From assembly GCA_963702595.1 (NCBI GenBank), contig CAVPDC010000016.1, positions 186,001-250,000 on the forward strand: a DNA stretch of 64,000 bases, given 5' to 3'. Every line of letters starts with the position of its first letter. Positions within the stretch are counted from its first letter, which is position 1. The position numbers were made by a program, and so were the translations under genes. The DNA is from JALORV01 sp963702595. GTDB taxonomy: Bacteria; Pseudomonadota; Gammaproteobacteria; Burkholderiales; Burkholderiaceae_F. Shown piece after piece: positions 39,594 through 49,309 of the stretch. Below the pieces are notes generated by a model. The model was not told where the DNA came from and searched no databases. It was given only the letters and a program-made list of their open reading frames with translations.

Positions 39594-42290
39594 TCAGGAA
39601 GCTGCAGACTCGCGCGCGAGGTAGTCGAGGATCGTGTCCCCGGAGATGGCCCGCGAGTAGAAAAAGCCCTGTGCGAATTCGCAGCCGATCTCGCGCATGT
39701 AATCGACCTGGTCCTGTGATTCGACGCCTTCGGCCACGACCTTCAACCGGAAGTGACGCGCGACGGCGAGCATGGCGTGCACGATCGCGCGGCTGTCCGG
39801 ATCCGCGGGGATGCCCTCGATGAACGACTGGTCGATCTTGAGCGCGTGAATCGGCATACGCTTGAGGTAGCCGAGCATCGAGTATCCGGTGCCGAAATCG
39901 TCGAGCACGAGGCCGACTCCGATTGACGCGAGCTCGGCCAGGACGTCATTGTTGATCTCGCTTTCCTTGACCAGCGTGCGCTCCGTAATTTCCAGCACGA
40001 TCAGCCGCGGCTCGATGTTGTGCTTCACCAGCGCGCTGCGCACCAGGATCGGCAGCGCGGTCGATCCCATCTCGCGGCCCGCAACGTTGACGGCCACCGG
40101 CACATCGAAGTCCGGCTTCACGAGGCGCCAGCGATTGATCTGGCTGCAGACCTCGTTCAGGACCCAGCGCGTGATGCGCTCGGACAGGCCGCTTACCTCC
40201 GCCACGCCGATGAAACGGTCGGGCGTCAGCATGCCGTGCACCGGGTGATTCCACCGGATCAGAGCCTCAAGGCCGACCACGCGCCCGCTTGCCATCTCGA
40301 TCTGCGGCTGGTACTCGCAGATGAACTGCGGGTTCTCGCTCTGCACCGCCTTGACGAGCTCGATTCCAAGCTGCACCTCGCGCGCCGCACGTTCGTAGCG
40401 GATGGGATTGAAGAAGCTGAACTGATTGCGGCCGTCGCGCTTGGCCTGGTACATCGCCGCATCGGCGTTCTTCAGCAGCGTGCTCATGTCGCGGCCGTGC
40501 TCGGGAAAGAGCGCCACGCCGATCGACGCGGAGACCTGCGTATCGATGTTCGGAACCAGGTCGGTCCGGTGCAGCGCCTGGGCGATCCGCTCGGCGAGCA
40601 ACGCGACTTCCTGGCGGTGCACGAACTCGCTGATCAGCACGACGAACTCATCACCTCCGAGCCGCGCCACCGTCCCGTCCTCGCCGACCGTCTCGCGCAG
40701 CACGTCGGAGGCGGACTTGATCAGGGCATCACCGACCAGGTGACCCAGCGTGTCGTTGACATCCTTGAATCGATCCAGGTCGATCAGCATGGCCGCCATG
40801 CGGCGCTTGCGATTCGACGCGGTCATGATCATGTCCCGCATCGTTTCGCGCAGCAGGTTGCGATTCGGCAGGCCCGTCAGCGCGTCGTACCAAGCGAGGT
40901 GCTCGATTCGAGTCTCGGCTTCTTGCCTCTGCGTCGCCTCCATCGACAAGGCGAGCATCAGGCCAGTCGTGTTCGCGAAGCCGGCGTCGTCCTCGTCCCA
41001 GTAGCGGACGTCACGGTGCTGCAGGCACAGCACCCCGTGCACGTCGCCCTCGACGAGGATCGGCACGTCGAGCAATGCCCGGACGTGCCCCCACACCGGG
41101 TCGCCCGTGAACATCGTCGTCAGGCGCGAAGTCCGCGTGTCGTTGACGATGACCGGCTGCCGGTTCATCAACTGCGCGAAGTACGCGGCAAACCGGGTGG
41201 CGGGGAACTCGCGCCCGACCCAGTCGCGCAGGAAGCGGTCGGCCCCGTGGTCGAAGAAGGCCTCGCAGCGCAGGACGTCGGGATCACGCGACAAGCGCCA
41301 GAAGCTGGCGGTCGACACGTCGAGCACTTCTGCGGTCGAGCGCAGCACCGTGGCCAGGGTTTGCGTGAAATCCGACTTCGGCTGAATCGCCAGTTCGAGC
41401 AGGCGCTCGCGGAATCGGAGTCGCCGCGCCTGCGCGCGCTCGGCCGGTCCAAGATCGCGCGCTGTCAACACCAGCCCGCGTACGCGCGGATCGCCGAGGC
41501 AGTTTGCCAGCACACACGACAGGCTCCGCCCATTGCCCGCCAACGCCGCGCGCGTGCGCAGATGGAGCGAGGTGGACTGGCGATCGCCCGCAGATTCGCG
41601 CAGCAGGCGGTCAACCGCCCGCCGGAACTCGATGCGTGACGCCTGATCCAGGATGAATTCGAACGGCGATCCCATGACATCGCCCTCGTGCTCGCCGGTG
41701 ATGGGCTCCAGCGCCGCTGATGCGAATATGACTCGGCGGTCGGCGTTCAGCACGATCGTCAGTTCGCTCTGATGCTGCGCGAGGGAGCGTGAACGCGCAT
41801 CGAAGGTGCGGCCACGACGACGCGCGGCGCGCTCGGCCGTCGTATCGACCACGGAGATCGAGGCGAAGTCGTCCTGGTCGAAACGAAACAGCCGCACGAA
41901 GAAGCGCGCGGTCAGTCGCGCACCGCTGCGCAGCGGGAGCTTCGCCTCGAACTCGCAGTGGCCCTCGGCCGACAGCCGCGACCACAGGCGCTGCCACCGG
42001 CGAGCGAACGCCCGGTGAGTCAGGAATCCAAGCAGTTCGGCGATGCTGCGGCCGACTGCCGAATCACCGCCGGCCAGCGACATTGCCTCGGAGTTGATGG
42101 CGAGAATCTGGCCGCTGTGATTGACCGCAAGTAACGGTACTCCCGCCGTGTCAAAGCTCGCCTGCTTGAGCGAGCGCTCGACGGCTGACTGCCTCAGCGG
42201 GATGACGGTGGAGCTCAGCGGGACCTCATACGCAGCAGGCGCCCAGACGGCGGAGTCGCCGGGCGCGACTTCCGATCGTGATTCTGCCAT
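39594..42290 (-). CDS. cyclic-di-GMP signalling protein, PAS-PAS-GAF-GGDEF-EAL
   Basis: 898-residue cytoplasmic sensor that makes and/or breaks cyclic di-GMP. Domains in order: PAS-like (about 35-150), second PAS (about 165-270), GAF (about 285-450), GGDEF (about 465-625) and EAL (about 640-890). The cyclase motif ARLGGDEFVVLI (near 545) is intact, but the product-inhibition site RxxD just before it is absent (GEDG in place). The phosphodiesterase part keeps GLEALIRWNHP, DDFGTGYSMLGYL, ALKIDQSFI and EGVES, so it should be active. No membrane segment. Ligand of the PAS and GAF domains unknown. Confidence 0.94.
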   Translation of the reverse strand: MAESRSEVAPGDSAVWAPAAYEVPLSSTVIPLRQSAVERSLKQASFDTAGVPLLAVNHSGQILAINSEAMSLAGGDSAVGRSIAELLGFLTHRAFARRWQRLWSRLSAEGHCEFEAKLPLRSGARLTARFFVRLFRFDQDDFASISVVDTTAERAARRRGRTFDARSRSLAQHQSELTIVLNADRRVIFASAALEPITGEHEGDVMGSPFEFILDQASRIEFRRAVDRLLRESAGDRQSTSLHLRTRAALAGNGRSLSCVLANCLGDPRVRGLVLTARDLGPAERAQARRLRFRERLLELAIQPKSDFTQTLATVLRSTAEVLDVSTASFWRLSRDPDVLRCEAFFDHGADRFLRDWVGREFPATRFAAYFAQLMNRQPVIVNDTRTSRLTTMFTGDPVWGHVRALLDVPILVEGDVHGVLCLQHRDVRYWDEDDAGFANTTGLMLALSMEATQRQEAETRIEHLAWYDALTGLPNRNLLRETMRDMIMTASNRKRRMAAMLIDLDRFKDVNDTLGHLVGDALIKSASDVLRETVGEDGTVARLGGDEFVVLISEFVHRQEVALLAERIAQALHRTDLVPNIDTQVSASIGVALFPEHGRDMSTLLKNADAAMYQAKRDGRNQFSFFNPIRYERAAREVQLGIELVKAVQSENPQFICEYQPQIEMASGRVVGLEALIRWNHPVHGMLTPDRFIGVAEVSGLSERITRWVLNEVCSQINRWRLVKPDFDVPVAVNVAGREMGSTALPILVRSALVKHNIEPRLIVLEITERTLVKESEINNDVLAELASIGVGLVLDDFGTGYSMLGYLKRMPIHALKIDQSFIEGIPADPDSRAIVHAMLAVARHFRLKVVAEGVESQDQVDYMREIGCEFAQGFFYSRAISGDTILDYLARESAAS

Positions 42291-42348
42291 GGCGCGTGCG
42301 CGCTCGACACGCCCGATCGAGGGAAAAGCCGTCCGCGAACAGGCCGCT

Positions 42349-43764
42349 TCAAGAGACGGTGTCAGCGTCTAGGTCGGCCCGACCGGCCCGGGCCGCAGAA
42401 AGCTCATGAACGACTCGCTGCGCCATCGCCTCTCCATTGATGACGCAGTCGCTGATCGCGACGCCACCGCGATAGTTGGCGCAGAAGTGGAGCCCGCGCA
42501 CGTCCTGCTCGGCCCGGTCCACTGCACCGATGCGTTGCAGGTGTCCCAGCGTGTACTGCGGGATCGCGTGCGGCCAGCGCGTGATTTCGTTGAAACTGGG
42601 TGGCTCGCTCGCGCCAACCAGCCGGTTGAGCTCGCCGTGCACCCTCGTAAGGAGTTCGGCGTCGGGCGCCGTGGCCAGTGTCGGGTCACGCCGCCCGCCA
42701 AGGAAGGTCGTGAACACGACCGTGTCGGAGGCGGCACGGTTCTCGAACATCGTGCTGGAAAACAGCGACCCCAGCATGCCCGGCCGCTCGACTGCGGGCG
42801 CGAGGACGCCAAACCCATCCAGGGCGTGGCCGATGGCCCGTCTGCGATATGCGCTGATCACTACAGCAACGGGCGAATAGGCGATCTCGTCGAGCGCACG
42901 CGCCGCATCCGGTGCAAGTTGCTCGACCAATCGTGCTGTTACGTAGGCCGGAGATGCCAGTACGACGGCACGAGCGCGATGTTCTGCCTGGGCAGTTCTC
43001 TCGAACGAGACGGAAAGATCCCCGCTCGCCGCACGCCTGAGCGCAGTCGCCCGCATCCCGCACTGCACGCTCGGTAGTGTCGCGGCAAGCGCGTCGGTCA
43101 GCGTCTGGAAGCCCTCGCGGAATGAAAAACTGGTGGCGGAACCTTTGGACCGCTCCGCGCTCCGCCGACGCTCGCGAGCACTGAGGATCGCGCCGCGCAG
43201 CAGGCTGCCGTAGCGCTGTTCCAGCGCATGCAGGCGCGGGAATGCCGCCGGCAGTGACAACTGGTCCGGATCGCCCGCATAGATGCCGGAGACAAAGGGC
43301 TCGATTGCATAGTCGAGAAACTCGGGCCCGAGCCGACGCCGCACGAATCGGGCGACCGTCTCTTCCTCGTCCGCGGTGGCCCGCGCGATGAAGGGTTCGG
43401 CGAAGAGTCGCAGTTTCGCGCGCCACGAGAAGAGCGGAGTCGTGATGAAAGCTCCGGGCGACGTCGGCAACGCCATCATGCGGCCGCCGCGCACGATATA
43501 GCGCCGGGACGATGCCTTGCTCGCGTCGATGCGTTGATCGCGAATTCCGAGCTCGTCGAGCAGCGCATTGATCAGCGGCGTCGTATCCATCCCGCTGTTC
43601 GGTCCACGCTCGAACAGCACACCCTGCTTCCGCTCGGAGCCGATCACCCCGCCCGGCCGCGAGGCCGCTTCGAACACCTGCACGCGCAGGCCCAGCCGAT
43701 GAAGCCGATGCGCTGTCACCAGACCCGACAGCCCTGCCCCAACGACAATGACATCGACGCTCAT
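42349..43764 (-). CDS. hemY: protoporphyrinogen oxidase (oxygen-dependent type)
   Basis: FAD enzyme that oxidises protoporphyrinogen IX to protoporphyrin IX in haem synthesis; 471 residues. The N-terminal FAD motif is VIVVGAGLSGLVTAHRLHRLGL followed by VFEAASRPGGVIGS; the substrate region has RYIVRGGRMMALPTSP and FVSGIYAGDPDQLSLPAAFPRL, and the C-terminus closes with GLHFCANYRGGVAISDCVINGE. These are HemY-type features. ATG 43764 (MSVDVIVVG) was chosen over an open extension of 72 codons that is Arg-rich and family-unlike. Divergent from the DUF3429 gene. Confidence 0.92.
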   Translation of the reverse strand: MSVDVIVVGAGLSGLVTAHRLHRLGLRVQVFEAASRPGGVIGSERKQGVLFERGPNSGMDTTPLINALLDELGIRDQRIDASKASSRRYIVRGGRMMALPTSPGAFITTPLFSWRAKLRLFAEPFIARATADEEETVARFVRRRLGPEFLDYAIEPFVSGIYAGDPDQLSLPAAFPRLHALEQRYGSLLRGAILSARERRRSAERSKGSATSFSFREGFQTLTDALAATLPSVQCGMRATALRRAASGDLSVSFERTAQAEHRARAVVLASPAYVTARLVEQLAPDAARALDEIAYSPVAVVISAYRRRAIGHALDGFGVLAPAVERPGMLGSLFSSTMFENRAASDTVVFTTFLGGRRDPTLATAPDAELLTRVHGELNRLVGASEPPSFNEITRWPHAIPQYTLGHLQRIGAVDRAEQDVRGLHFCANYRGGVAISDCVINGEAMAQRVVHELSAARAGRADLDADTVS

Positions 43765-43936
43765 CTCATCTGGCTCCAAAAGTTGACCGTCCAAGGATTT
43801 CACTCCGCCGCGGGACATCCCTTGTGCGACGACAAGCTTCCGTGCGCATTCGTTCGACACGACGCCGAATCGACCGGCCCTCGCGACCCGGCGCGAGCCG
43901 CGGCCGCGACATAATCGCAGCCTACCCGGAGCGCGA

Positions 43937-44416
43937 ATGTCGACCATCATCGAACAACGCATCGCCACCCTGCTCGGCAATCTCGGACTGACGCCCTTCT
44001 TCGTGCTCGCAGTCCTGTCGTGGCTGCCGTGGCGCGACGAGCCGGCGCTGCGGGTGCAGTTCGCACTGGTCGCCTATGCCGCCGTCATCCTGTCATTCCT
44101 CGGTGCCGTGCATTGGGGACTCGCACTGGCCAACCCTGGACTCGATAAAGCCCGGTCCTGGAACGCACTTGGCTGGGGCGTTATTCCTTCGCTGCTGGGC
44201 TGGCTCGCGCTCCTGATGCTGTTGCTGGGCATTCCTGCGGCCGTGGTCCTCGCGTTCCTGATCGGCGATCTGTTGCTGGTACGTGTCGTAGACGGGCAAC
44301 TGCTGCGCCTCTATGCCACGCCCGTACCCGCGTGGTACCTCGCGCTGCGCACTCGGTTGACGATCGGCGCGGCGCTCTGCCTGCTCGCGGCGCTGATCGC
44401 GGCCTTCCCGCACTGA
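43937..44416 (+). CDS. DUF3429 membrane protein
   Basis: 159-residue integral membrane protein with five hydrophobic segments, including TPFFVLAVLSWLPW, FALVAYAAVILSFLGAVHWGLAL and NALGWGVIPSLLGWLALLMLLLG. The GAVHWG and YGVIPSL-like motifs match DUF3429. Function unknown. Upstream, 172 bases are shared with the divergent hemY gene. Confidence 0.85.
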   Translation: MSTIIEQRIATLLGNLGLTPFFVLAVLSWLPWRDEPALRVQFALVAYAAVILSFLGAVHWGLALANPGLDKARSWNALGWGVIPSLLGWLALLMLLLGIPAAVVLAFLIGDLLLVRVVDGQLLRLYATPVPAWYLALRTRLTIGAALCLLAALIAAFPH

Positions 44417-44485
44417 CGCGACGGCTCGTGCATCGGCCCGGCGCCGCTCTATCATCGGCGGTTCAGACCCTACCGGTGCCGAGTG

Positions 44486-45481
44486 ATGACGCAGGCAATC
44501 GTGCTTTCCAAGGATGGCGAGTCTTTCAAGGCCGAGGTGCGTGCGATCTCGGAGGCGGAACTGGAGGCGGCGACGCCCGACGATGACGTCGTCCTTGCCG
44601 TCGACTACTCGACCATAAACTACAAGGATGGACTTGCGCTGACCAATACCTCGCCGGTCGTGCGAAAGTGGCCCATGGTGGCAGGCATCGACGCCGCCGG
44701 CACCGTCGCAGCCAGCGGGAACGCCCGCTGGAAGCCTGGCGACAAGGTGGTGGTCAACGGCTGGGGTCTCGGCGAGACACACTGGGGCGGCCTTTCACAA
44801 CGGGCCCGGGTCAAGGGCGATTGGCTGGTACGCGTGCCTGCGCCTTTTTCGACGCGCGACGCCATGGCGATCGGGACAGCGGGCTACACGGCGGCGCTGT
44901 CGGTCCTGGCGTTGCAGGCTCACGGCGTCGTGCCGTCGCAGGGCGAAGTTCTCGTGACCGGCGCGACCGGCGGCGTCGGGTCGGTTGCCGTCGCCCTGCT
45001 TGCGTCGCTCGGCTATGCGGTCGTGGCGTCGACCGGCAAGGCCGCCGAAGCGGACTACCTGCGATCGCTCGGCGCCAAGGAGATCATCGATCGAGCAACG
45101 CTTTCCGCACCCGGCAAGCCGCTGCAGAAGGAACGCTGGGCGGGCGCCATCGACTCGGTAGGCGGCGCCACGCTGGCCAACGTCTGCGCGCAGACGCGCT
45201 GGGGCGGCACGGTGGCCGCCTGCGGCCTCGCCGGCGGCATGGATTTCCCGGCGACCGTCGCTCCGTTCATCCTGCGCAGCGTCACGCTTGCCGGTGTCGA
45301 CAGCGTGATGGCGCCGATGACGCGGCGTGAGGCCGCCTGGGACCTGCTGGCGGCGCACCTGCCTGCCGCCCAGCTCTCAACGATCACCCGTGAGGTCCCG
45401 CTTGCCGGCGCGTTCGACGCCGCCCGCGATATCCTCGCCGGACGCGTGCGCGGCCGCATCGTTGTCAACGTGAACCGTTGA
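44486..45481 (+). CDS. MDR-family oxidoreductase (acrylyl-CoA reductase AcuI/YhdH type)
   Basis: NADPH-dependent medium-chain reductase without catalytic zinc, 331 residues. The N-terminus has VDYSTINYKDGLALTN and PMVAGIDAAGTV; the nucleotide fold is GEVLVTGATGGVGSVAVALLASLGY followed by VVASTGK; SLGAKEIIDR and DSVGGATLANV follow. This pattern belongs to the AcuI/YhdH group, which reduces acryloyl-CoA and related compounds. ATG 44486 used; a GTG directly before it is also possible. Followed after 62 bases by the IorAB genes. Confidence 0.92.
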   Translation: MTQAIVLSKDGESFKAEVRAISEAELEAATPDDDVVLAVDYSTINYKDGLALTNTSPVVRKWPMVAGIDAAGTVAASGNARWKPGDKVVVNGWGLGETHWGGLSQRARVKGDWLVRVPAPFSTRDAMAIGTAGYTAALSVLALQAHGVVPSQGEVLVTGATGGVGSVAVALLASLGYAVVASTGKAAEADYLRSLGAKEIIDRATLSAPGKPLQKERWAGAIDSVGGATLANVCAQTRWGGTVAACGLAGGMDFPATVAPFILRSVTLAGVDSVMAPMTRREAAWDLLAAHLPAAQLSTITREVPLAGAFDAARDILAGRVRGRIVVNVNR

Positions 45482-45543
45482 GTCCGCCAAAGCCGGACAC
45501 CGCGCACAGCAGTTAACGCCAATTTCCCTCAAGGAGTTGCTTG

Positions 45544-45999
45544 ATGACCCGCTTGACCGTGAACGGCAAGGCCGTCGATGTGGACGCCGATCCCGCCACA
45601 CCCCTGCTCTGGGCGCTGCGTGACAACCTCGGAATGACCGGAACCAAGTTCGGCTGCGGCATCGCGCTGTGTGGCGCGTGCACGGTGCACGTCGGCGGCC
45701 AACCGGTGCGTTCCTGCGTCACGCCGATCTCATCGGTCAGCGCGCCCGTCACCACGATCGAAGGCGCGGCCGGTGACCGCGTGGGCAAGGCCGTCCAGGA
45801 TGCCTGGATCAAGCACGACGTCGTCCAGTGCGGCTACTGCCAGTCAGGCCAGATCATGGCCGCGACCGCACTGCTCAAGAGCAAGAAGAACCCCTCGGAG
45901 GCCGACATCGACTCTGCGCTGTCAGGCAACCTTTGTCGCTGCGGGACCTACGCGCGGATCCGCGCGGCGGTCAAGGACGCGGCGCGAACCCTGGCCTAG
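45544..45999 (+). CDS. iorA: isoquinoline 1-oxidoreductase-type small subunit, two [2Fe-2S] clusters
   Basis: Iron-sulfur subunit of a molybdenum hydroxylase, 151 residues. Plant-type cluster: Cys38, Cys43, Cys46 and Cys58. Second cluster: Cys96, Cys99, Cys131 and Cys133. An AAGGAG ribosome site lies before ATG 45544. Nine bases separate it from the large subunit, so the two form an operon. Electrons from the Mo site would pass through these clusters to an outside acceptor. The real substrate is not given by the sequence. Confidence 0.94.
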   Translation: MTRLTVNGKAVDVDADPATPLLWALRDNLGMTGTKFGCGIALCGACTVHVGGQPVRSCVTPISSVSAPVTTIEGAAGDRVGKAVQDAWIKHDVVQCGYCQSGQIMAATALLKSKKNPSEADIDSALSGNLCRCGTYARIRAAVKDAARTLA

Positions 46000-46008
46000 G
46001 AGAGCACG

Positions 46009-48222
46009 ATGCGTTTTCTCGAGAATGCCCTGCGCACGCAGGGCGCTGCCCGATTGGTCCCGGTCAAGCTGAACCGGCGTGAATTCCTGAAGGCAACGGG
46101 GGCGGCCGGCGGCGGCCTCATGCTCGGCTTTGCGTTCGAGGCGACGGCGCAGGACGCCAAGAAGATGGTGTTCCCGCCGTCGTCGTTCATCCGCATCGCG
46201 CCCGACGGCACGACGACGGTGATGGTCAATCGTCTCGAGTTCGGTCAGGGTGTCAGCACCGCATTGCCGATGCTGATCGCCGAGGAACTCGACTGCGATT
46301 GGTCCAAGGTGCGGGCCGAGCTCGCGCCGGCCGCCGAGGTGTACGCCGACCCCGGCTTCGGCATCCAGATGACCGGCGGCTCGACATCCGTGGCGTCGAG
46401 CTGGAAGCAGTACCGCGTCATTGGCTCTTCGGCGCGGGCGATGCTCGTTGCGGCGGCCGCGCAACAGTGGGGCGTCGACGCGAGCAAGCTCGATACTCGC
46501 AATGGATTCGTCATCGAGCCCGGCGGTCAGAAGCGGCGCGCGAGCTATGGCTCGCTCGCCGAAGCGGCGGCCAAGCTGCCGCTGCCGACGCGCGTCGGCC
46601 TGAAGGCGGACCCGGCGGACTACTTCATCCTCGGCCGGCCGACGCGGCGCCTGGACTCGCAGGAAAAGGTCAACGGCAGCGCACAGTTCGGAATCGACAA
46701 GACGTTGCCCAACATGCGCGTCGCACTGCTGGTCCACCCACCGGTCTTTGGCGGCAAGGTAGCGGCATTCGATCCGACCAAGGCGCGCGCCGTGAAGGGT
46801 GTCGAGGCCGTGGTGCAGGTACCGGTCGACCGCGGCGGCACCGGCATTGCCATCATCGCCAGGGGCTACTGGCCGGCCAAGACCGCGCGCGACGTGCTGG
46901 ACATCAAGTGGGAAGCCGCGACCGGGCCGACGACGGCCGATCAGCTAAAGATCTACCGCGAAATTGCGCTGCAGCCAGGACTCCCCGCGCGCAGCGACGG
47001 CGATCCCGCCGCCGTGACGCAGGCTGCCAAGCGCATCGAGGCCGTCTACGAGTTTCCGTATCTCGCGCATGCGCCAATGGAGCCGCTGAACGCGGTTATC
47101 GACCTCAAGGCGGATGCCTGCACCGTCTGGTGCGGCTCACAGTTCCAGACCATCGACCAGCTGGCGATCGCGACCGCGTCCGGGCTGAAGCCCGAGCAGG
47201 TGACGCTGAACACGATGCAGGCAGGTGGCGGATTCGGTCGGCGTGCGAACCCGTCGTCGGACTACCTGGTGGAGGGGGTCAACATCGCCAAAGCGATGAA
47301 GCAAGCCGGCATCGATGCGCCGGTGAAGATCATCTGGTCCCGCGAGGACGACATCCGTGGCGGCTACTACCGCCCGCTGTTCGTGCACCGCGTGGTCGCG
47401 GGCCTGGACGCGGGCAACGCGCTGCGCGGCTGGAGCCACACGATCGTTGGCCAGTCGATCCTGAAGGGAACACCCTTCGAGAAGTACCTGGTCAAGGACG
47501 GGGTGGATTCCTCGGCCACCGAAGGCGTGGTCGATACGCCGTACCGTCTGCCGAATCTGCAGGTCAGCGTGCATCACCCGGAAGTCAACGTACCGGTGCT
47601 GTGGTGGCGTTCTGTCGGCCACTCGCACACCGCGTTCGTCATGGAAACGATGGTCGACGAACTGGCCCGCGCCGCGAAGCAGGATCCGATCGCCTACCGG
47701 CTCGCGCTGCTCGATCCCAAGCACGCACGTGTGCGCGGCGTGCTGCAACTCGTGCGCGACAAGTCGGGCTGGACCAGCCCGGTCCCCAAGGGACGTGGCC
47801 GCGGGGTGGCAGTGCACGAGTCGTTCGGGTCCATCGTCGCGCACGTCGTCGAGGTGTCCGTCGACAAGAACACGATCCGCGTCCACAAGGTGACCTCGGC
47901 GATCGACTGCGGCTTCGCCGTCAACCCCCTGACGGTCGAGGCCCAGGTCCAGTCCGCGATGGCCTTCGGGCTGTCGGCGGCACTGCACGGCCAAATCACG
48001 CTGAAGGATGGCGTCGTGCAGCAGAGCAACTTTGCCGACTACCCTGTGCTGCGGCTGCCTGAAATGCCGGAGATTAGCGTGCACATCGTTCCGAGCAAGG
48101 CCGATCCGTCCGGAGTCGGGGAACCCGGCACGCCGCCCATCGCGCCCGCCGTCGCCAATGCGGTCTTTGCACTGACCGGCAAGCGCCTGCGCAAGTTGCC
48201 GTTCGATCTTGCCCAGGCTTAG
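46009..48222 (+). CDS. iorB: isoquinoline 1-oxidoreductase-type large (molybdopterin) subunit
   Basis: Xanthine-oxidase-family molybdopterin subunit, 737 residues. A Tat signal, NRREFLKATGAAGGGLMLGF (from residue 22), points to export across the inner membrane in folded state, as known for IorB-type enzymes. Molybdopterin-binding motifs include QAGGGFGRRANPSSDYLVEG and the C-terminal GEPGTPPIAPAVANA. MCD-type Mo ligand assembly would need the cytidylyltransferase encoded at 50678. Substrate could be an aldehyde or N-heterocycle. Confidence 0.94.
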   Translation: MRFLENALRTQGAARLVPVKLNRREFLKATGAAGGGLMLGFAFEATAQDAKKMVFPPSSFIRIAPDGTTTVMVNRLEFGQGVSTALPMLIAEELDCDWSKVRAELAPAAEVYADPGFGIQMTGGSTSVASSWKQYRVIGSSARAMLVAAAAQQWGVDASKLDTRNGFVIEPGGQKRRASYGSLAEAAAKLPLPTRVGLKADPADYFILGRPTRRLDSQEKVNGSAQFGIDKTLPNMRVALLVHPPVFGGKVAAFDPTKARAVKGVEAVVQVPVDRGGTGIAIIARGYWPAKTARDVLDIKWEAATGPTTADQLKIYREIALQPGLPARSDGDPAAVTQAAKRIEAVYEFPYLAHAPMEPLNAVIDLKADACTVWCGSQFQTIDQLAIATASGLKPEQVTLNTMQAGGGFGRRANPSSDYLVEGVNIAKAMKQAGIDAPVKIIWSREDDIRGGYYRPLFVHRVVAGLDAGNALRGWSHTIVGQSILKGTPFEKYLVKDGVDSSATEGVVDTPYRLPNLQVSVHHPEVNVPVLWWRSVGHSHTAFVMETMVDELARAAKQDPIAYRLALLDPKHARVRGVLQLVRDKSGWTSPVPKGRGRGVAVHESFGSIVAHVVEVSVDKNTIRVHKVTSAIDCGFAVNPLTVEAQVQSAMAFGLSAALHGQITLKDGVVQQSNFADYPVLRLPEMPEISVHIVPSKADPSGVGEPGTPPIAPAVANAVFALTGKRLRKLPFDLAQA

Positions 48223-48319
48223 TCACGCCTGGCCGGTGCTGCAATGTCCCAGCGGCTGACGCCCGTGGGAACGTTGCGGCAGAATCACCCCTTCGCCTGA
48301 CCAACCCGCAGGAGTCCGC

Positions 48320-49240
48320 ATGATTGTTCGCACCTACGCACGTCCCCTGGCCCTTGCCGCCGCGTGCCTGCTCACCGCCGCCTTTGTAGTCGACGCCAAC
48401 GCTCGAGATCGCAAGGACTGCGAGCGGGACTACAAGCCGCAGGTCGGCCAGTCAGGCAAGGATGTCGTCTGGGTGCCCACGCCTGACGAACTCGTGCAGC
48501 GCATGTTGCGCATGGCGAAGGTGACGCCACAGGATCTCGTCTACGACCTCGGCGCCGGCGACGGCAAGATCGCGATTGCCGCCGGCAAGCTGGGTGCCAA
48601 CTCGGTCGGCATCGAATACAACCCCGACATGGCCAAGCTCGCCAACTGCATGGTCACGGCCGACGGCGTGGCCAGCAAGACCAAGATCATCCAGGGCGAT
48701 ATTTTCCAGGAAGACTTCAGCAAGGCCACGGTCATCACGATGTACCTGTTGCCAGAACTGAACCTGTGCGTGCGTCATCGTATCCTCGGCATGAAGCCCG
48801 GCACGCGCGTGACCTCTCACCAGTTCACGATGGGCGACTGGGAGGCCGACGAGACCTCGGAGTTCGAGTACCGCACCGCCTACCTGTGGATCGTGCCGGC
48901 GCGCGTGGACGGAACCTGGGTGCTGCGCGACGCCGGCGGTGCCAGCACCGCGGTGAATCTCACGCAGATGTTCCAGAAACTCACCGGCGACGTCGTGAGC
49001 GGTGCGCCCAAGCAGCCCCTCGTGGGCGCCACGCTGCGCGGCGATCAACTGCGCTTTGCCTTCAACGATGACAAGGGCGTGACGCGCAACTTCACCGGGA
49101 CGGTTCGAGGCAACGAACTGGTCGGGACGCTCAAGAGTGGCAGCGTCGAGACCAAGGTCACCGGCGCGCCGCAAGGCGCATTACGCGCTGCCGCCTGGGC
49201 CGAAATGCTGCCGCAGTGCGGTCGCTTCTACGGCAAGTAA
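48320..49240 (+). CDS. SAM-dependent methyltransferase-like protein with a signal peptide
   Basis: 306 residues. The first 29 form a signal peptide (PLALAAACLLTAAFVVDANA). Residues 60-180 are a class I methyltransferase fold: motif I LVYDLGAGDGKIAIAAGKLGA, then GIEYNPDMAKLA and IIQGDIFQEDF. After about 190 comes a beta-rich C-terminal domain. Since S-adenosylmethionine is cytoplasmic, export of an active methyltransferase is puzzling; the protein may be membrane-held, bind something else or use only the fold. Followed by its own terminator. Confidence 0.82.
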   Translation: MIVRTYARPLALAAACLLTAAFVVDANARDRKDCERDYKPQVGQSGKDVVWVPTPDELVQRMLRMAKVTPQDLVYDLGAGDGKIAIAAGKLGANSVGIEYNPDMAKLANCMVTADGVASKTKIIQGDIFQEDFSKATVITMYLLPELNLCVRHRILGMKPGTRVTSHQFTMGDWEADETSEFEYRTAYLWIVPARVDGTWVLRDAGGASTAVNLTQMFQKLTGDVVSGAPKQPLVGATLRGDQLRFAFNDDKGVTRNFTGTVRGNELVGTLKSGSVETKVTGAPQGALRAAAWAEMLPQCGRFYGK

Positions 49241-49266
49241 GCGATCCTCGGACGCAGAGATCCTGG

Positions 49267-49290
49267 AGCCCCGCTACGGCGGGGCTCTTC
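49267..49290 (+). terminator. hairpin terminator after the methyltransferase gene
   Basis: 8-bp stem AGCCCCGC-TACG-GCGGGGCT followed by CTTC, 26 bases after the stop. The U-tract is weak. Confidence 0.7.
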
Positions 49291-49309
49291 ACATTGGGAA
49301 AGGCATTCG

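Noticed and set aside
40020..41639. 539-codon plus-strand open frame opposite the GGDEF-EAL gene
   Set aside because: Antisense shadow; the minus-strand protein has intact catalytic motifs.
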